A stretch of 64,000 nt of DNA, from positions 62,001 through 126,000 of the forward strand of contig JADKIL010000019.1 of NCBI GenBank assembly GCA_016721315.1, written 5' to 3'. The stretch comes from Candidatus Villigracilis vicinus (GTDB taxonomy: Bacteria > Chloroflexota > Anaerolineae > Anaerolineales > Villigracilaceae). Below, one piece after another: positions 8,426 through 16,438 of the stretch (position 1 is the stretch's first letter; every line of letters begins with the position of its first letter). The notes beneath the pieces were generated by a model. It did not search any database and had not been told where the DNA came from. It worked only from the letters and a program-made list of their open reading frames with translations. The translations under genes and the position numbers were made by a program.

Positions 8426-9568
8426 ATGACTGAAGGCGCATTACTCAACGACCGATATCAACTCCAGGAAGTGCTGGGTTCAGGCGGCATGGCGAATGTC
8501 TATCGCGCGCGCGATGTTGTGCTTGATCGCCCCGTTGCCATCAAAGTCCTGCGCAAGGAATACTCCTCCAACGAGAACTTTCAGAAGCAATTCTGGCTTG
8601 AGGCGCGGTCTGCTGCGAATCTTTCGCACCCAAACATAGTCACTGTACACGATTTTGGTGCCGCCGACGAACTGCTTTACATCGTCATGGAATATATTCC
8701 CGGCAAAGACCTTAAACAACTTATCCGTGACCGCGGGCGCTTTCCATTTGACCAAGGCATTCCGCTCATGATCCAGGCGTGCGCGGGTGTTGGGTACGCC
8801 CACCGTGCCGGGTTGGTGCATTGCGATATCAAACCCCATAACATGCTCATCTCAAAAGACATGCGGCTTAAAGTCACCGATTTTGGCATTGCGCGTGCCC
8901 TCGCCACCATTAAACCTGGCGAACGCAACGATATTGTCTGGGGCTCGCCGCTCTACTTCGCGCCCGAACAAGCCGCTGGGGAAGGTCCTACCCCCGCTTC
9001 CGACGTTTACTCGTTGGGTGTTGTTCTTTATGAGCTTCTCACGGGCACACCGCCTTTTACTGCCTCCTCGGCAGATGAACTTGCACGTCTGCATCTTTCT
9101 GCACGCCCATTGCCTGTTAGTGAATACGTTCCCGATATCCCGCCTGCGCTCGAAGAGATCGTCATGAAGGTGCTTTCCAAAGAACCTTCCATGCGTTACC
9201 GTACTGCTGACCAGTTGGGTCGCGTTTTGCAAAAATTTGGCACAGCCCCTGCGCCTGCAAAACCTGCCAAAGAGGCTGTTCCTTCCCAGCCGGTTATCAC
9301 CATCAAACAAGATATTGCGGATCGAATCTCCCCCTCAAACCAAGCCCGCCCGCCTCAACCGGAATACATTCCCGAGCCGGTTTATCAGCCGCAATATCCG
9401 CCTCAGACCATTCAACCTGAGCCTGCTCCCGTTTATCAGGCAGATGCCACTCCCGCCGCACCCATTGACTGGGTTGCTGTGGGACTTGGATTGTTTGCCG
9501 TTCTTGCATGGGGCGGGTTGATTCCCTTTGGGCTGATGATCTACTTGAGCTATTTCCCTCCAAATTAA
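8426..9568 (+). CDS. Eukaryotic-type Ser/Thr protein kinase, non-RD type
   Basis: A 380-residue protein with an N-terminal Hanks-type kinase domain (about 8-270). Visible motifs are the glycine loop LGSGGMANVYRA, VAIKVL with the catalytic lysine, HCDIKPHNM in the catalytic loop, DFGIA, and the APE-like FAPEQAAG. The usual HRD is HCD, so this is a non-RD kinase, often regulated differently from activation-loop-dependent kinases. A Pro/Gln-rich region (about 275-350) leads to one C-terminal transmembrane segment (about 354-376) with no extracellular sensor. The frame is open from 8375, but the kinase fold begins just after the ATG at 8426. TATAAT at 8411-8416 lies 15 bases upstream and there is no Shine-Dalgarno. 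Confidence 0.92.
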   Translation: MTEGALLNDRYQLQEVLGSGGMANVYRARDVVLDRPVAIKVLRKEYSSNENFQKQFWLEARSAANLSHPNIVTVHDFGAADELLYIVMEYIPGKDLKQLIRDRGRFPFDQGIPLMIQACAGVGYAHRAGLVHCDIKPHNMLISKDMRLKVTDFGIARALATIKPGERNDIVWGSPLYFAPEQAAGEGPTPASDVYSLGVVLYELLTGTPPFTASSADELARLHLSARPLPVSEYVPDIPPALEEIVMKVLSKEPSMRYRTADQLGRVLQKFGTAPAPAKPAKEAVPSQPVITIKQDIADRISPSNQARPPQPEYIPEPVYQPQYPPQTIQPEPAPVYQADATPAAPIDWVAVGLGLFAVLAWGGLIPFGLMIYLSYFPPN

Positions 9569-9572
9569 AAAT

Positions 9573-9610
9573 AAGACCTGATGGATTTTGTATTGTCCTT
9601 CAGGTCTTTT
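9573..9610 (+). terminator. Rho-independent terminator
   Basis: A 9-bp stem (9573-9581 with 9600-9608) followed by T residues, directly after the kinase stop codon and just before rpe. Confidence 0.7.
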
Positions 9611-9617
9611 ATATCCC

Positions 9618-10286
9618 ATGACCCAATACCTTATTGCCCCCTCTATCATTGCCTCCGATTTTGCCCACATCGCCGACGAAGTTGCCGCCATCCAATCCGC
9701 TGGTGCCGACTGGATCCATGTGGATATCATGGATGGTCACTTTGCGCCCGATATCACCATTGGACCATTATTCGTCAAGTCGCTCAAACGGGTTGCCAAT
9801 ATTCCACTGGATGTTCACCTCATGATCTCCGAGCCGGAGAAATATATTCCCGCCTTTGCCGACGCCGGAGCGAACAATATCACCGTCCATGTAGAAACCT
9901 GCCCCGATTTGCCGCGTCTGATCGCACAGATCAAGTCTCTGGGCTGCAAAGCAGGCGTGACCTTGAATCCCGCCACCCCCGCTTCGGCGATCGATTCTGC
10001 ATTGCCGCTGGCAGACCTTGTGCTCGTCATGAGTGTTGTCCCTGGCTATTCAGGGCAGAAGTTCATGCCTGAGATGATCGCCAAAGTAGAGGAGATCCGT
10101 GTCAAATTGAACGCGCTCCGCTCGTCTGCACATCTCGAAGTGGATGGCGGCATCAATGTGGAAACCCTGCCGCTCATGAAGCAGGCAGGCGCGAACGTTT
10201 TTGTCACCGGCAACGCTGCTTTCAAGCATCCGCAAGGTAGTGGGGCAGGGGTGCGGGCATTGAAAGAGGTTATAAATGCCTCTTAA
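9618..10286 (+). CDS. rpe: Ribulose-phosphate 3-epimerase
   Basis: A 222-residue TIM-barrel enzyme that interconverts D-ribulose 5-phosphate and D-xylulose 5-phosphate in the pentose phosphate and Calvin pathways. Signature segments are IAPSIIASDF, the metal-binding WIHVDIMDGHFAPDI, DVHLMISEPE, VLVMSVVPGYSGQKFMP and VDGGINVET. The frame is open 10 codons further upstream, but the ATG at 9618 gives the usual family N-terminus and length. It stands alone between two hairpins. No other pentose phosphate genes are nearby. Confidence 0.96.
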   Translation: MTQYLIAPSIIASDFAHIADEVAAIQSAGADWIHVDIMDGHFAPDITIGPLFVKSLKRVANIPLDVHLMISEPEKYIPAFADAGANNITVHVETCPDLPRLIAQIKSLGCKAGVTLNPATPASAIDSALPLADLVLVMSVVPGYSGQKFMPEMIAKVEEIRVKLNALRSSAHLEVDGGINVETLPLMKQAGANVFVTGNAAFKHPQGSGAGVRALKEVINAS

Positions 10287-10322
10287 ATGCGACGCATGCC
10301 CAGACAAGACAACTTAAACAAA

Positions 10323-10349
10323 AATCACGGCGCTGAACGCGCCGCGATT
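10323..10349 (-). terminator. Terminator of rpmB
   Basis: A 10-bp stem with one mismatch (10323-10332 with 10340-10349), followed on the minus strand by a T-rich run, just downstream of rpmB. Confidence 0.75.
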
Positions 10350-10371
10350 CTTGAGTCGAAGAGATCAAACC

Positions 10372-10557
10372 TTATGAGGATGATTTGCCGAGCGTCTTGA
10401 TGCACTTGGCGCACAGCGTCTTCTTCACGAGGCGACCCTTCTCCAGCACCGAAACCTTCTGCAGGTTGGGCTTGAACGTGCGGTTGGTGGCACGCTGGGA
10501 AAAGGAGCGGTTGTGACCAAAGGTAGTTGCCTTGCCGCAGTGATTGCACTTTGCCAT
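10372..10557 (-). CDS. rpmB: Large ribosomal subunit protein bL28
   Basis: A 61-residue bL28 with the conserved start MAKCNHCGKATTFGHNRS and the central RTFKPNLQKV. It carries two CxxC pairs (Cys4/Cys7 and CAKC near residue 50), so it is the zinc-binding form. AAAGGA lies upstream of the ATG. The gene is alone, with its own promoter (10660-10688) and terminator, as is common for rpmB. Confidence 0.97.
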   Translation of the reverse strand: MAKCNHCGKATTFGHNRSFSQRATNRTFKPNLQKVSVLEKGRLVKKTLCAKCIKTLGKSSS

Positions 10558-10659
10558 GTCTGAAATCCTTTCTTTCTCGTCTTTCCTTGCAAATATCGCT
10601 TGCTTTACTTAAGAAAACCTTTTGCTGAAAATTGCATTTGCCCTTTTCGAAGGCACGGC

Positions 10660-10688
10660 ATTTTACCATAGAACGCAACCAACTTCAA
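10660..10688 (-). promoter_or_regulatory. Promoter of rpmB (extended -10)
   Basis: On the minus strand TTGAAG (10683-10688), a 17-base spacer ending in TGG, then TAAAAT (10660-10665). The TGGTAAAAT block also occurs upstream of rplI at 31342-31350. The leader to rpmB is about 95 nt. Confidence 0.75.
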
Positions 10689-10803
10689 GATAAGATGTTA
10701 AAATAAGAACGGTACGCTTTTTCTGCCGCTCCGAGCGGCGGTTTGGTCTAAAATTGAAGCATCCATCTGGCGGTTACGCCTTTATTAAGAAAACGAGGAA
10801 CCT

Positions 10804-11160
10804 ATGGGCGAAGAAACAACTTCATTGGGCGGGATCCATGTCTCGCCGAACGCGGTGGCGACAATTGCATACCACGCCACCCTGCAATCGTATGGTGTGG
10901 TGGGGCTGGCACCCAAAAATTTGGCTGACGGAATCGTTTCTACGATCACCCGTGAGCCTTCACGCGGTATTTCCGTGCAATATAAAGACGATGAGATCCA
11001 TATCGATGTGCATGTGATCGTGGAATACGGCACACGCATCAATTCGGTGGCGGAAAGCGTGGGGAATACTGTGCGCTTCCATGTGGAGAAAGCGTTGGGG
11101 CTGCGCGTTAATACAGTCAATGTGCATGTGGCGGGACTGCGCATCAGTAATACGGATTAG
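10804..11160 (+). CDS. Asp23/Gls24 family protein (YloU-like)
   Basis: A 118-residue Asp23/Gls24-family protein, with VSPNAVATIAYHATLQSYGVVGLA at the start and VNVHVAGLRI at the end. GAGGAA precedes the ATG. In Firmicutes the homolog YloU is encoded directly before YloV/FakA, exactly as here, and other family members anchor to the membrane through AmaP. The 12-bp gap to fakA and a GGAGAAGGA site in it indicate one operon. Its molecular role in lipid or envelope metabolism remains unproven. Confidence 0.9.
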   Translation: MGEETTSLGGIHVSPNAVATIAYHATLQSYGVVGLAPKNLADGIVSTITREPSRGISVQYKDDEIHIDVHVIVEYGTRINSVAESVGNTVRFHVEKALGLRVNTVNVHVAGLRISNTD

Positions 11161-11172
11161 GAGAAGGAATAC

Positions 11173-12840
11173 ATGGCGATAGATACCGCACGCGTCGAGA
11201 AATTCCGCAAGCGCACCATTGATGGGCAAGCCTTTAAGCGCCTTGTCGAAGCCGGGCTGACCTGGTTGCGTACCAACCAGCAGGTGGTCAATTCATTGAA
11301 CGTGTTCCCCGTCCCGGATGGTGACACGGGCACGAATATGAGCCTGACCCTGCAAGCGGCTTGGAATGAGGTTAAAGACCTGGGGACAAACCATCTCGGT
11401 GAGATGGCAGCGGCATTTTCGAAAGGCGCGTTGATGGGCGCGCGCGGCAATTCTGGCGTGATCACCAGCCAGATCCTGCGCGGCTTTTCGCGCGGTGTGC
11501 ATGATAGTGCAGTATTAAGTGTTGACGCATTTGCCAAAGCTTTGGGCGAGGCTCGCGACACAGCATACAAAGGGGTCGTGAAACCGGTTGAAGGTACGAT
11601 CTTAACCGTCATAAAAGAAACGGCGAATGCCGCAGAAGCAGCCCGCGGGTCGGTTAAAGATGCGGTGGAGTTGCTTGAGGTGGCGGTTAAGGCGGCAGAT
11701 GAAGCGGTCAAGAAGACGCCAGAAATGCTTCCCATCCTCAAACAGGCAGGCGTTGTAGACTCGGGCGGGAAGGGGTTGTACTTCTTCCTTGAAGGGATGC
11801 TTCGTCATATTTACGGCGAATCGCTTGAAACGCCCACCATGCAGGTTCAGCCGCTTTCTGCGATGAGTCTCGAAGGCGCGATGGAAGATGTGGAAGAGGG
11901 GCAGGATTACGAGATCGTTGTGGACTTTGTGCCCACGGGCGAGCTTGATCTGGCGGCATTCTATGGCAAGCTCGAAGAGATGGGCACATCCATTCAAGTG
12001 GGTGAGGGGGATGGCATGTATCGCATGCACATCCATGTGCCGACCGAAAACCGTTATGTGCCGATCGATTACATCATGGGCATTGGTACGGTAACGAAGG
12101 TCGCCATTGAAAATTTGATGGCGCAAATGGACGATATTCAGAAGAGCAAGACTACGCAGATTCAATTCGGCGCGGTGGAGCCGGGCAATATTGCCGTGGT
12201 GGTCGTGTCGCCAGGCATCGGCATCAGCCGTATTTTTGCCAGCCTTGGTGTGGCAGCGGTTGTGGCGGGTGGTCAGACCATGAACCCCTCTACGCAGGAT
12301 ATTTTGAGCTCGTTCGAAAATATGCCAACCGATAAAGTCATTATCCTGCCGAATAATAAGAACATTGTGATGGCTGCAAATCAGGCAAAAGAAGTGACGG
12401 TTAAAAGTGTGCAGGTGGTGCCAACCCGTACAGTGCCGCAGGGACTTGCCGCCATGCTGTCCTTTGACCCCAGCGGCGACGTGGAAGCGATCGCTGCAAA
12501 GATGAATAAAGCCATGAGCAATGTAAAGACCGGCGAGATCACCGTTGCCACCCGCTCGGTTGAGATCGATGGTGTGACCGTCAAAGATGGTCAGGTCATT
12601 ACCTTGTTGGATGGGAAACTCGTTGCTTCAGAGGAGACTGTTGAAGCCGGTATGCTGGCACTGCTTGAAAAAGCAGACGCCGCTGAACATGAGATCGTGA
12701 CCCTCTTCTTTGGCGAAGATATGCCGCATGTGGAAGCCAATCGCATTGCCGATGTGATCCGCGTGAAATACTCCAACCTCGAAGTTGAGGTGCAGGAGGG
12801 CGGTCAGCCGCACTACCAGTTCATCCTTTCAATCGAGTAG
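11173..12840 (+). CDS. fakA: Fatty acid kinase subunit A (DAK2/YloV family)
   Basis: A 555-residue protein with an N-terminal DhaL-type ATP-binding domain (about 20-205), carrying NVFPVPDGDTGTNM with the Mg-binding Asp49 and Asp51, and GALMGARGNSGVI. The remaining middle and C-terminal domains are typical of FakA/YloV. Known FakA proteins phosphorylate fatty acids held by a DegV/FakB protein, feeding acyl-phosphate into phospholipid synthesis. A DegV-family protein is encoded at 14408 and is the natural partner. The start has a strong GGAGAAGGA ribosome-binding site. Length matches the family. Confidence 0.93.
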   Translation: MAIDTARVEKFRKRTIDGQAFKRLVEAGLTWLRTNQQVVNSLNVFPVPDGDTGTNMSLTLQAAWNEVKDLGTNHLGEMAAAFSKGALMGARGNSGVITSQILRGFSRGVHDSAVLSVDAFAKALGEARDTAYKGVVKPVEGTILTVIKETANAAEAARGSVKDAVELLEVAVKAADEAVKKTPEMLPILKQAGVVDSGGKGLYFFLEGMLRHIYGESLETPTMQVQPLSAMSLEGAMEDVEEGQDYEIVVDFVPTGELDLAAFYGKLEEMGTSIQVGEGDGMYRMHIHVPTENRYVPIDYIMGIGTVTKVAIENLMAQMDDIQKSKTTQIQFGAVEPGNIAVVVVSPGIGISRIFASLGVAAVVAGGQTMNPSTQDILSSFENMPTDKVIILPNNKNIVMAANQAKEVTVKSVQVVPTRTVPQGLAAMLSFDPSGDVEAIAAKMNKAMSNVKTGEITVATRSVEIDGVTVKDGQVITLLDGKLVASEETVEAGMLALLEKADAAEHEIVTLFFGEDMPHVEANRIADVIRVKYSNLEVEVQEGGQPHYQFILSIE

Positions 12841-12849
12841 TCCTAAAAT

Positions 12850-12887
12850 AAAGAGAGGCAGTCATCTCAAGATGACTGCCTCTCTTT
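12850..12887. terminator. Bidirectional rho-independent terminator
   Basis: A perfect 17-bp stem (12850-12866 with 12871-12887) with loop TCAA and T residues after it, between convergent fakA and the HAAS-domain gene. Confidence 0.92.
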
Positions 12888-12897
12888 TGATTCTTCT

Positions 12898-13917
12898 TTA
12901 CCTTGCCCGGGTACTCATGCGAATTAGTTTGTACACAGCCTTTACAAGTTCTATGCTTTGAATAATGACAATGATCGCCAGGACAATGGGGATGGTGTAT
13001 GTGGCAACAGTGACAAAGACCTCGGCTTGTTCGGCAGAGAAGGGACCGTTGACAAAAGACTCGGCGTTGAAGCCTAGAATATCTGGTGTGCGCAGGATCA
13101 ACACTGTGAGCGTCAGACTGGCGGCTTCAATAAGGATTTTGAGGATGCGGGTCATAATGTCCCATGCGGCGGTGCGCAGCAGGTAAACATCCAGTAGAAT
13201 TTCAGCGACGATCACTACATTGATCCATGGTACGAATTGGAAGAAATTTTTGGTGAACATTGGGATGAAGGTTTGTTCACCATCTACAAAGAAGAACATT
13301 CCCAGCCATTGCGGGTAAATATTTAAGATGGCAAGCGCAACGAAAGTGAATACGATCTCGGTAATGAGTTCGAAGCGGCTGATAGAGTCAGGGTGTGGGT
13401 CTTTGGCGAGGGCAGCGGGGTCCCAGTCCTTCTCCTCATCAAAGCCGCCGATCTCTTTTTCAGGCAGCACCCGCTCCAGGATGGCAAAGACTACCACCAC
13501 GTTCCCGAAAGCGGCGATGGCTGCCGATAAGGCATTTCCAAGTCCGCCGCCGATGATCTTCACGAAGTCTGAGCCCATAAAAGGAGTATCTGTTACAGCT
13601 TGCACGCCTGCCAGTACCAACATCACACTTACCACTACGGTAATGACGATCTTCAATACGAATAAAAAGAACGGAAAGAGCTTGGGTCCGATCAGGTAGG
13701 GCTGTGGGTTGTAAGTTGCTGCCACTTTTTGCGGTGAGCCGTATTCTTTTAATACTTCGATTTCCATGGCTTCATCACGTACGCGCCCGGTCTGCTCTGC
13801 GCGGTCTTCGAGCATATCTTCCAGCGTAGACTTTAATTCTTTTTCAATATCTTCACGCCCCTTCAAAAGCGGCAGGTTCCTGCCAACTTCTGTTACATAG
13901 CGGTCTATCATATTCAT
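12898..13917 (-). CDS. HAAS-type multi-pass membrane protein linked to PadR
   Basis: A 339-residue protein. The first 75 residues (MNMIDRYVTEVGRNLPLLKGREDIEKEL...) form a HAAS-like helical domain, of the kind that accompanies PadR regulators. Seven or so hydrophobic segments follow from about residue 80 to 335. HAAS domains are thought to signal with PadR partners. Here the padR gene lies 19 bp upstream in the same operon. Substrate or signal is unknown. Confidence 0.78.
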   Translation of the reverse strand: MNMIDRYVTEVGRNLPLLKGREDIEKELKSTLEDMLEDRAEQTGRVRDEAMEIEVLKEYGSPQKVAATYNPQPYLIGPKLFPFFLFVLKIVITVVVSVMLVLAGVQAVTDTPFMGSDFVKIIGGGLGNALSAAIAAFGNVVVVFAILERVLPEKEIGGFDEEKDWDPAALAKDPHPDSISRFELITEIVFTFVALAILNIYPQWLGMFFFVDGEQTFIPMFTKNFFQFVPWINVVIVAEILLDVYLLRTAAWDIMTRILKILIEAASLTLTVLILRTPDILGFNAESFVNGPFSAEQAEVFVTVATYTIPIVLAIIVIIQSIELVKAVYKLIRMSTRAR

Positions 13918-13936
13918 GTCTTTTTTCCTTTCTTTT

Positions 13937-14266
13937 TTACGAGAGCATTTTGTCCATCACAGACACAATACCCGCCCATTCTTTTTTTAACTTTGGCAGA
14001 AGTTTCTTTCCCTCTGCACTAATAACGTAATACCGGCGTGGACGCGCTTCTTCCAGCTTCCAGACCGATTCGAGCAAGCCTTGCGCCTCCAAACGGCGCA
14101 GGAGGGGATACAACGTACCCTGGTCCACTTCCAAACCGAGGTCGGAGAGTTTTTTTAGCAGCGAGTATCCATACTCCGCTGTACCCAACTGACTGAGTGT
14201 TGCCAGCACGATCACCCCGCGCCTTAATTCCAAAACAACATTTTCAAGAGATTCTGTTTTTGCCAT
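13937..14266 (-). CDS. PadR family transcriptional regulator
   Basis: A 109-residue winged-helix repressor of the PadR family. It shows YGYSLLKKLSDLGLEVDQGTLYPLLRRLEAQGLLES followed by RPRRYYVISAEGKKLL. The recognition-helix region GTLYPLLRRLE is typical. AAAGGATGAG precedes the ATG. The promoter contains a palindrome, so autoregulation of padR and the membrane gene behind it is likely. PadR proteins respond to small hydrophobic ligands or envelope stress, and no ligand can be inferred. Confidence 0.93.
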   Translation of the reverse strand: MAKTESLENVVLELRRGVIVLATLSQLGTAEYGYSLLKKLSDLGLEVDQGTLYPLLRRLEAQGLLESVWKLEEARPRRYYVISAEGKKLLPKLKKEWAGIVSVMDKMLS

Positions 14267-14283
14267 ATCTCATCCTTTATTGC

Positions 14284-14312
14284 ATTATACTGTGTGAAAT
14301 ACAGTATGTCAA
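14284..14312 (-). promoter_or_regulatory. Consensus promoter with PadR-type operator in the spacer
   Basis: On the minus strand TTGACA (14307-14312), a 17-base spacer and TATAAT (14284-14289). The palindrome ATACTGT-N7-ACAGTAT (14287-14307) fills the spacer and touches both elements, so a bound repressor would exclude RNA polymerase. Confidence 0.85.
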
Positions 14313-14365
14313 GAAAAAAGTATCAGGTGATTTAACGGTCAAGGTTGTTTTGTCGGGAAGAGTAC

Positions 14366-14383
14366 CCTCCTCGTAATGACGAA
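14366..14383 (+). repeat. Partial copy of the CGTCATTGCGAGG repeat family
   Basis: CTCCTCGTAATGACGA matches one end of the palindromic element between grpE and dnaK with a single difference. Only this end is present, just upstream of the DegV gene. Confidence 0.5.
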
Positions 14384-14407
14384 GGCATTTATGCTAAACT
14401 TTGCAGC

Positions 14408-15247
14408 ATGAAACTAGGAATCGTCACCGACTCGACTGCCGACCTGCCGTCCTATCTCATTGAACAACACGAAATTCATGTCGTGCCGACTGTGCTTATT
14501 TTGGAGGGAAAGGAATATAAGGACGGGGTTGGTATCACCCGCGAAGATTTTTATAACCAACTGCCTGCGCTTCAAACCCCGGCGACAACTGCTGCGCCGT
14601 CCATTGGGGATTTTCTTACGCCGTATCAGTCTTTGTTCGATTCCGGTTGTGACCATATCCTGTCCATTCACGTCTCGGGGAAATTATCTGGTGTGGTCAA
14701 TGTTGCCCGTCGTGCCGCACAGGATTTTCCCGGCAAAGTCACCTGCGTGGATAGCGGCTCACTCTCGATGGGAATCGGTTTTCAGGTATTGGCGGCGGCA
14801 GAGGCGGCTGAGCTTGGTGTAGAAGCAGCCTTGCAGGCAGTTGAGGATACGCGGAATAGGACGAAAGTGATCGCTGCTCTGGATACCATGGAATACCTGC
14901 GCCGCAGCGGACGAGTCCCTGCTGTGGTGGCACGGATCGGCGGATTGCTTTCCATCAAGCCTGTGGTGGAGTTGCGGGACGGTGAAGTGAAGCCGATGTC
15001 TATTGTGCGTACCACCAGTCAAGCTGATGAACTGACCCTAGCCCAATTGCTCGAAGTGGGGGAGATGCAACGCCTCGCCATTTTGCATACCAATGCTGAG
15101 CCGCGTGCCCGTCAATTGCTGAATGAGATGATGAAAGAAAAATCACGCATGTTCGTGCCGAGGGATGTGTTATTCGTTAATGTGACTGCGGTGATCGGCA
15201 CGCACCTTGGACCGCATTGTATTGGGTTTGCAGCAGTGAGGAAATAA
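14408..15247 (+). CDS. DegV family fatty acid-binding protein (FakB-like)
   Basis: A 279-residue DegV protein with the N-terminal signature LGIVTDSTADLP, the fatty-acid carboxylate-binding TSAAP-like segment (TTAAPSIGDF), and the later LDTMEYLRRSGRVPAVVARIGGLLSIKPV. DegV proteins bind a fatty acid and present it to FakA for phosphorylation, and fakA lies 1.6 kb upstream. The frame is open from 14345, but the conserved N-terminus starts at the ATG at 14408. TAAACT lies 13 bases upstream and there is no Shine-Dalgarno, so the message may be leaderless. Confidence 0.92.
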   Translation: MKLGIVTDSTADLPSYLIEQHEIHVVPTVLILEGKEYKDGVGITREDFYNQLPALQTPATTAAPSIGDFLTPYQSLFDSGCDHILSIHVSGKLSGVVNVARRAAQDFPGKVTCVDSGSLSMGIGFQVLAAAEAAELGVEAALQAVEDTRNRTKVIAALDTMEYLRRSGRVPAVVARIGGLLSIKPVVELRDGEVKPMSIVRTTSQADELTLAQLLEVGEMQRLAILHTNAEPRARQLLNEMMKEKSRMFVPRDVLFVNVTAVIGTHLGPHCIGFAAVRK

Positions 15248-15291
15248 AAAGACCCCGATGAGGAGGAACGCCATCCCATCGGGGTCTTTTT
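15246..15291. terminator. Bidirectional rho-independent terminator
   Basis: A 15-bp stem (15246-15260 with 15277-15291) with an A run before and a T run after, between the convergent DegV and CPBP genes. Confidence 0.9.
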
Positions 15292-15302
15292 TTGAAAATA
15301 TT

Positions 15303-16268
15303 CTATATCTCCGACATCTGTTCACCATCGGGTTGTGTTTCTGGGTTTTGACTGCTTTTCCAGAATAATGTGATCGCAATCGCAACGAGCAGCACGGTCG
15401 TCACTGCCAGCCCGCCTTCAGGACCAAATTCGCCGCCGGTAAGCCAGTCTGCGCCGGTTTCCATCAGGTTGATCAACGTGCCGCCGCCTGCATTATTTCC
15501 GCTAACTTCAAAACCGAAGAAATTTCCCTGCACCCAATTCCATACGCTGTGTAAAGCGCTGATGCCCCACATGGAGCCTTCACGCATGGCATACAAACCT
15601 GCGAACACCCCGAATAAAGCCAGGTTGATCAGGGCGATCACGCTCAAGTTTGGGTTTAAGCCATGCAGGGTTGCAAACACCAGAGATGAGATCAACAGAC
15701 CCAGCCAGGGTTTATAACGAGCGCCGATCACTGGCAGGACCCAGCCGCGCATGATGACCTCTTCTGCTCCGCCTTGAACGATCCAGCCGATGAGGACAAG
15801 GAGCACACCGCCAATGGCAGCAATGCCTTGTTCGGCAGGCTCGCCTTGTTCAAAGGCAACGCTGCCGAATAAAGCTAGAATCCCCACCGCACCGGCAAAC
15901 ATCAAGGAGCCGAATAAAAATCCACGCCCATATTGTGAGAGGGCGTTTTTGGTTTCGTAACCAAGCGTCCAAAATGGACGTTTCTCCACTTTTTTCAGCC
16001 AAGCCCAGAGGATGACATAGATCAATCCGAATGCGGTGACGAGTTGTAAACCCGCCCAGAACCCGGTCAACGTGTTGGAGAGTCCGTTTAGTGAAATGCC
16101 TTTGTCTGTAAAGCCATAGAGCAGACCAAGAATGAGAACCAACGGAAGTACGCCGAATTGAGCGATTACCGTAAATACAAATGAAAGCGGAATAACCGCT
16201 GCGATGTGCGTAAGGCGTTCTCCCCGACGCGCCAAATCAAAAAGCTTGCTATTGTTGAACCAATTCAT
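15303..16268 (-). CDS. CPBP family intramembrane glutamic endopeptidase
   Basis: A 321-residue, roughly eight-pass membrane protein of the CPBP (CAAX protease and bacteriocin-processing) family. The core motifs are present: EEVIMRGWVLP (paired glutamates plus Arg), LVFATLHGLNPN (His) and the later SALHSVWNWVQG (His/Asn). These form the active site inside the membrane. The substrate is unknown. The frame is open to 16307, but GGAG six bases upstream of the ATG at 16268 decides the start. A palindrome overlapping its promoter points to control by an unlinked repressor. Confidence 0.9.
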   Translation of the reverse strand: MNWFNNSKLFDLARRGERLTHIAAVIPLSFVFTVIAQFGVLPLVLILGLLYGFTDKGISLNGLSNTLTGFWAGLQLVTAFGLIYVILWAWLKKVEKRPFWTLGYETKNALSQYGRGFLFGSLMFAGAVGILALFGSVAFEQGEPAEQGIAAIGGVLLVLIGWIVQGGAEEVIMRGWVLPVIGARYKPWLGLLISSLVFATLHGLNPNLSVIALINLALFGVFAGLYAMREGSMWGISALHSVWNWVQGNFFGFEVSGNNAGGGTLINLMETGADWLTGGEFGPEGGLAVTTVLLVAIAITLFWKSSQNPETQPDGEQMSEI

Positions 16269-16296
16269 GTATGCTCCAAAGTTGATGTAAAATCTT

Positions 16297-16340
16297 ACTA
16301 CTATCAACTTGATAGTAGTTTCGAATTGTTATTGTGTCAA
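16297..16340 (-). promoter_or_regulatory. Promoter and palindromic operator of the CPBP gene
   Basis: On the minus strand TTGACA (16335-16340), a 17-base spacer and TACTAT (16312-16317). A perfect palindrome, ACTACTATCAA-N1-TTGATAGTAGT (16297-16319), covers the -10 and the transcription start. Its regulator is not encoded next to it. Confidence 0.78.
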
Positions 16341-16438
16341 GCCTCAATTCTGGGACTTTGGGGGCATATGGCACGTTTTCATGGTTTTGTAATCTGCCGG
16401 GAGGTTTGCCTGCATTCGCCATGATAAAATTGATCATT

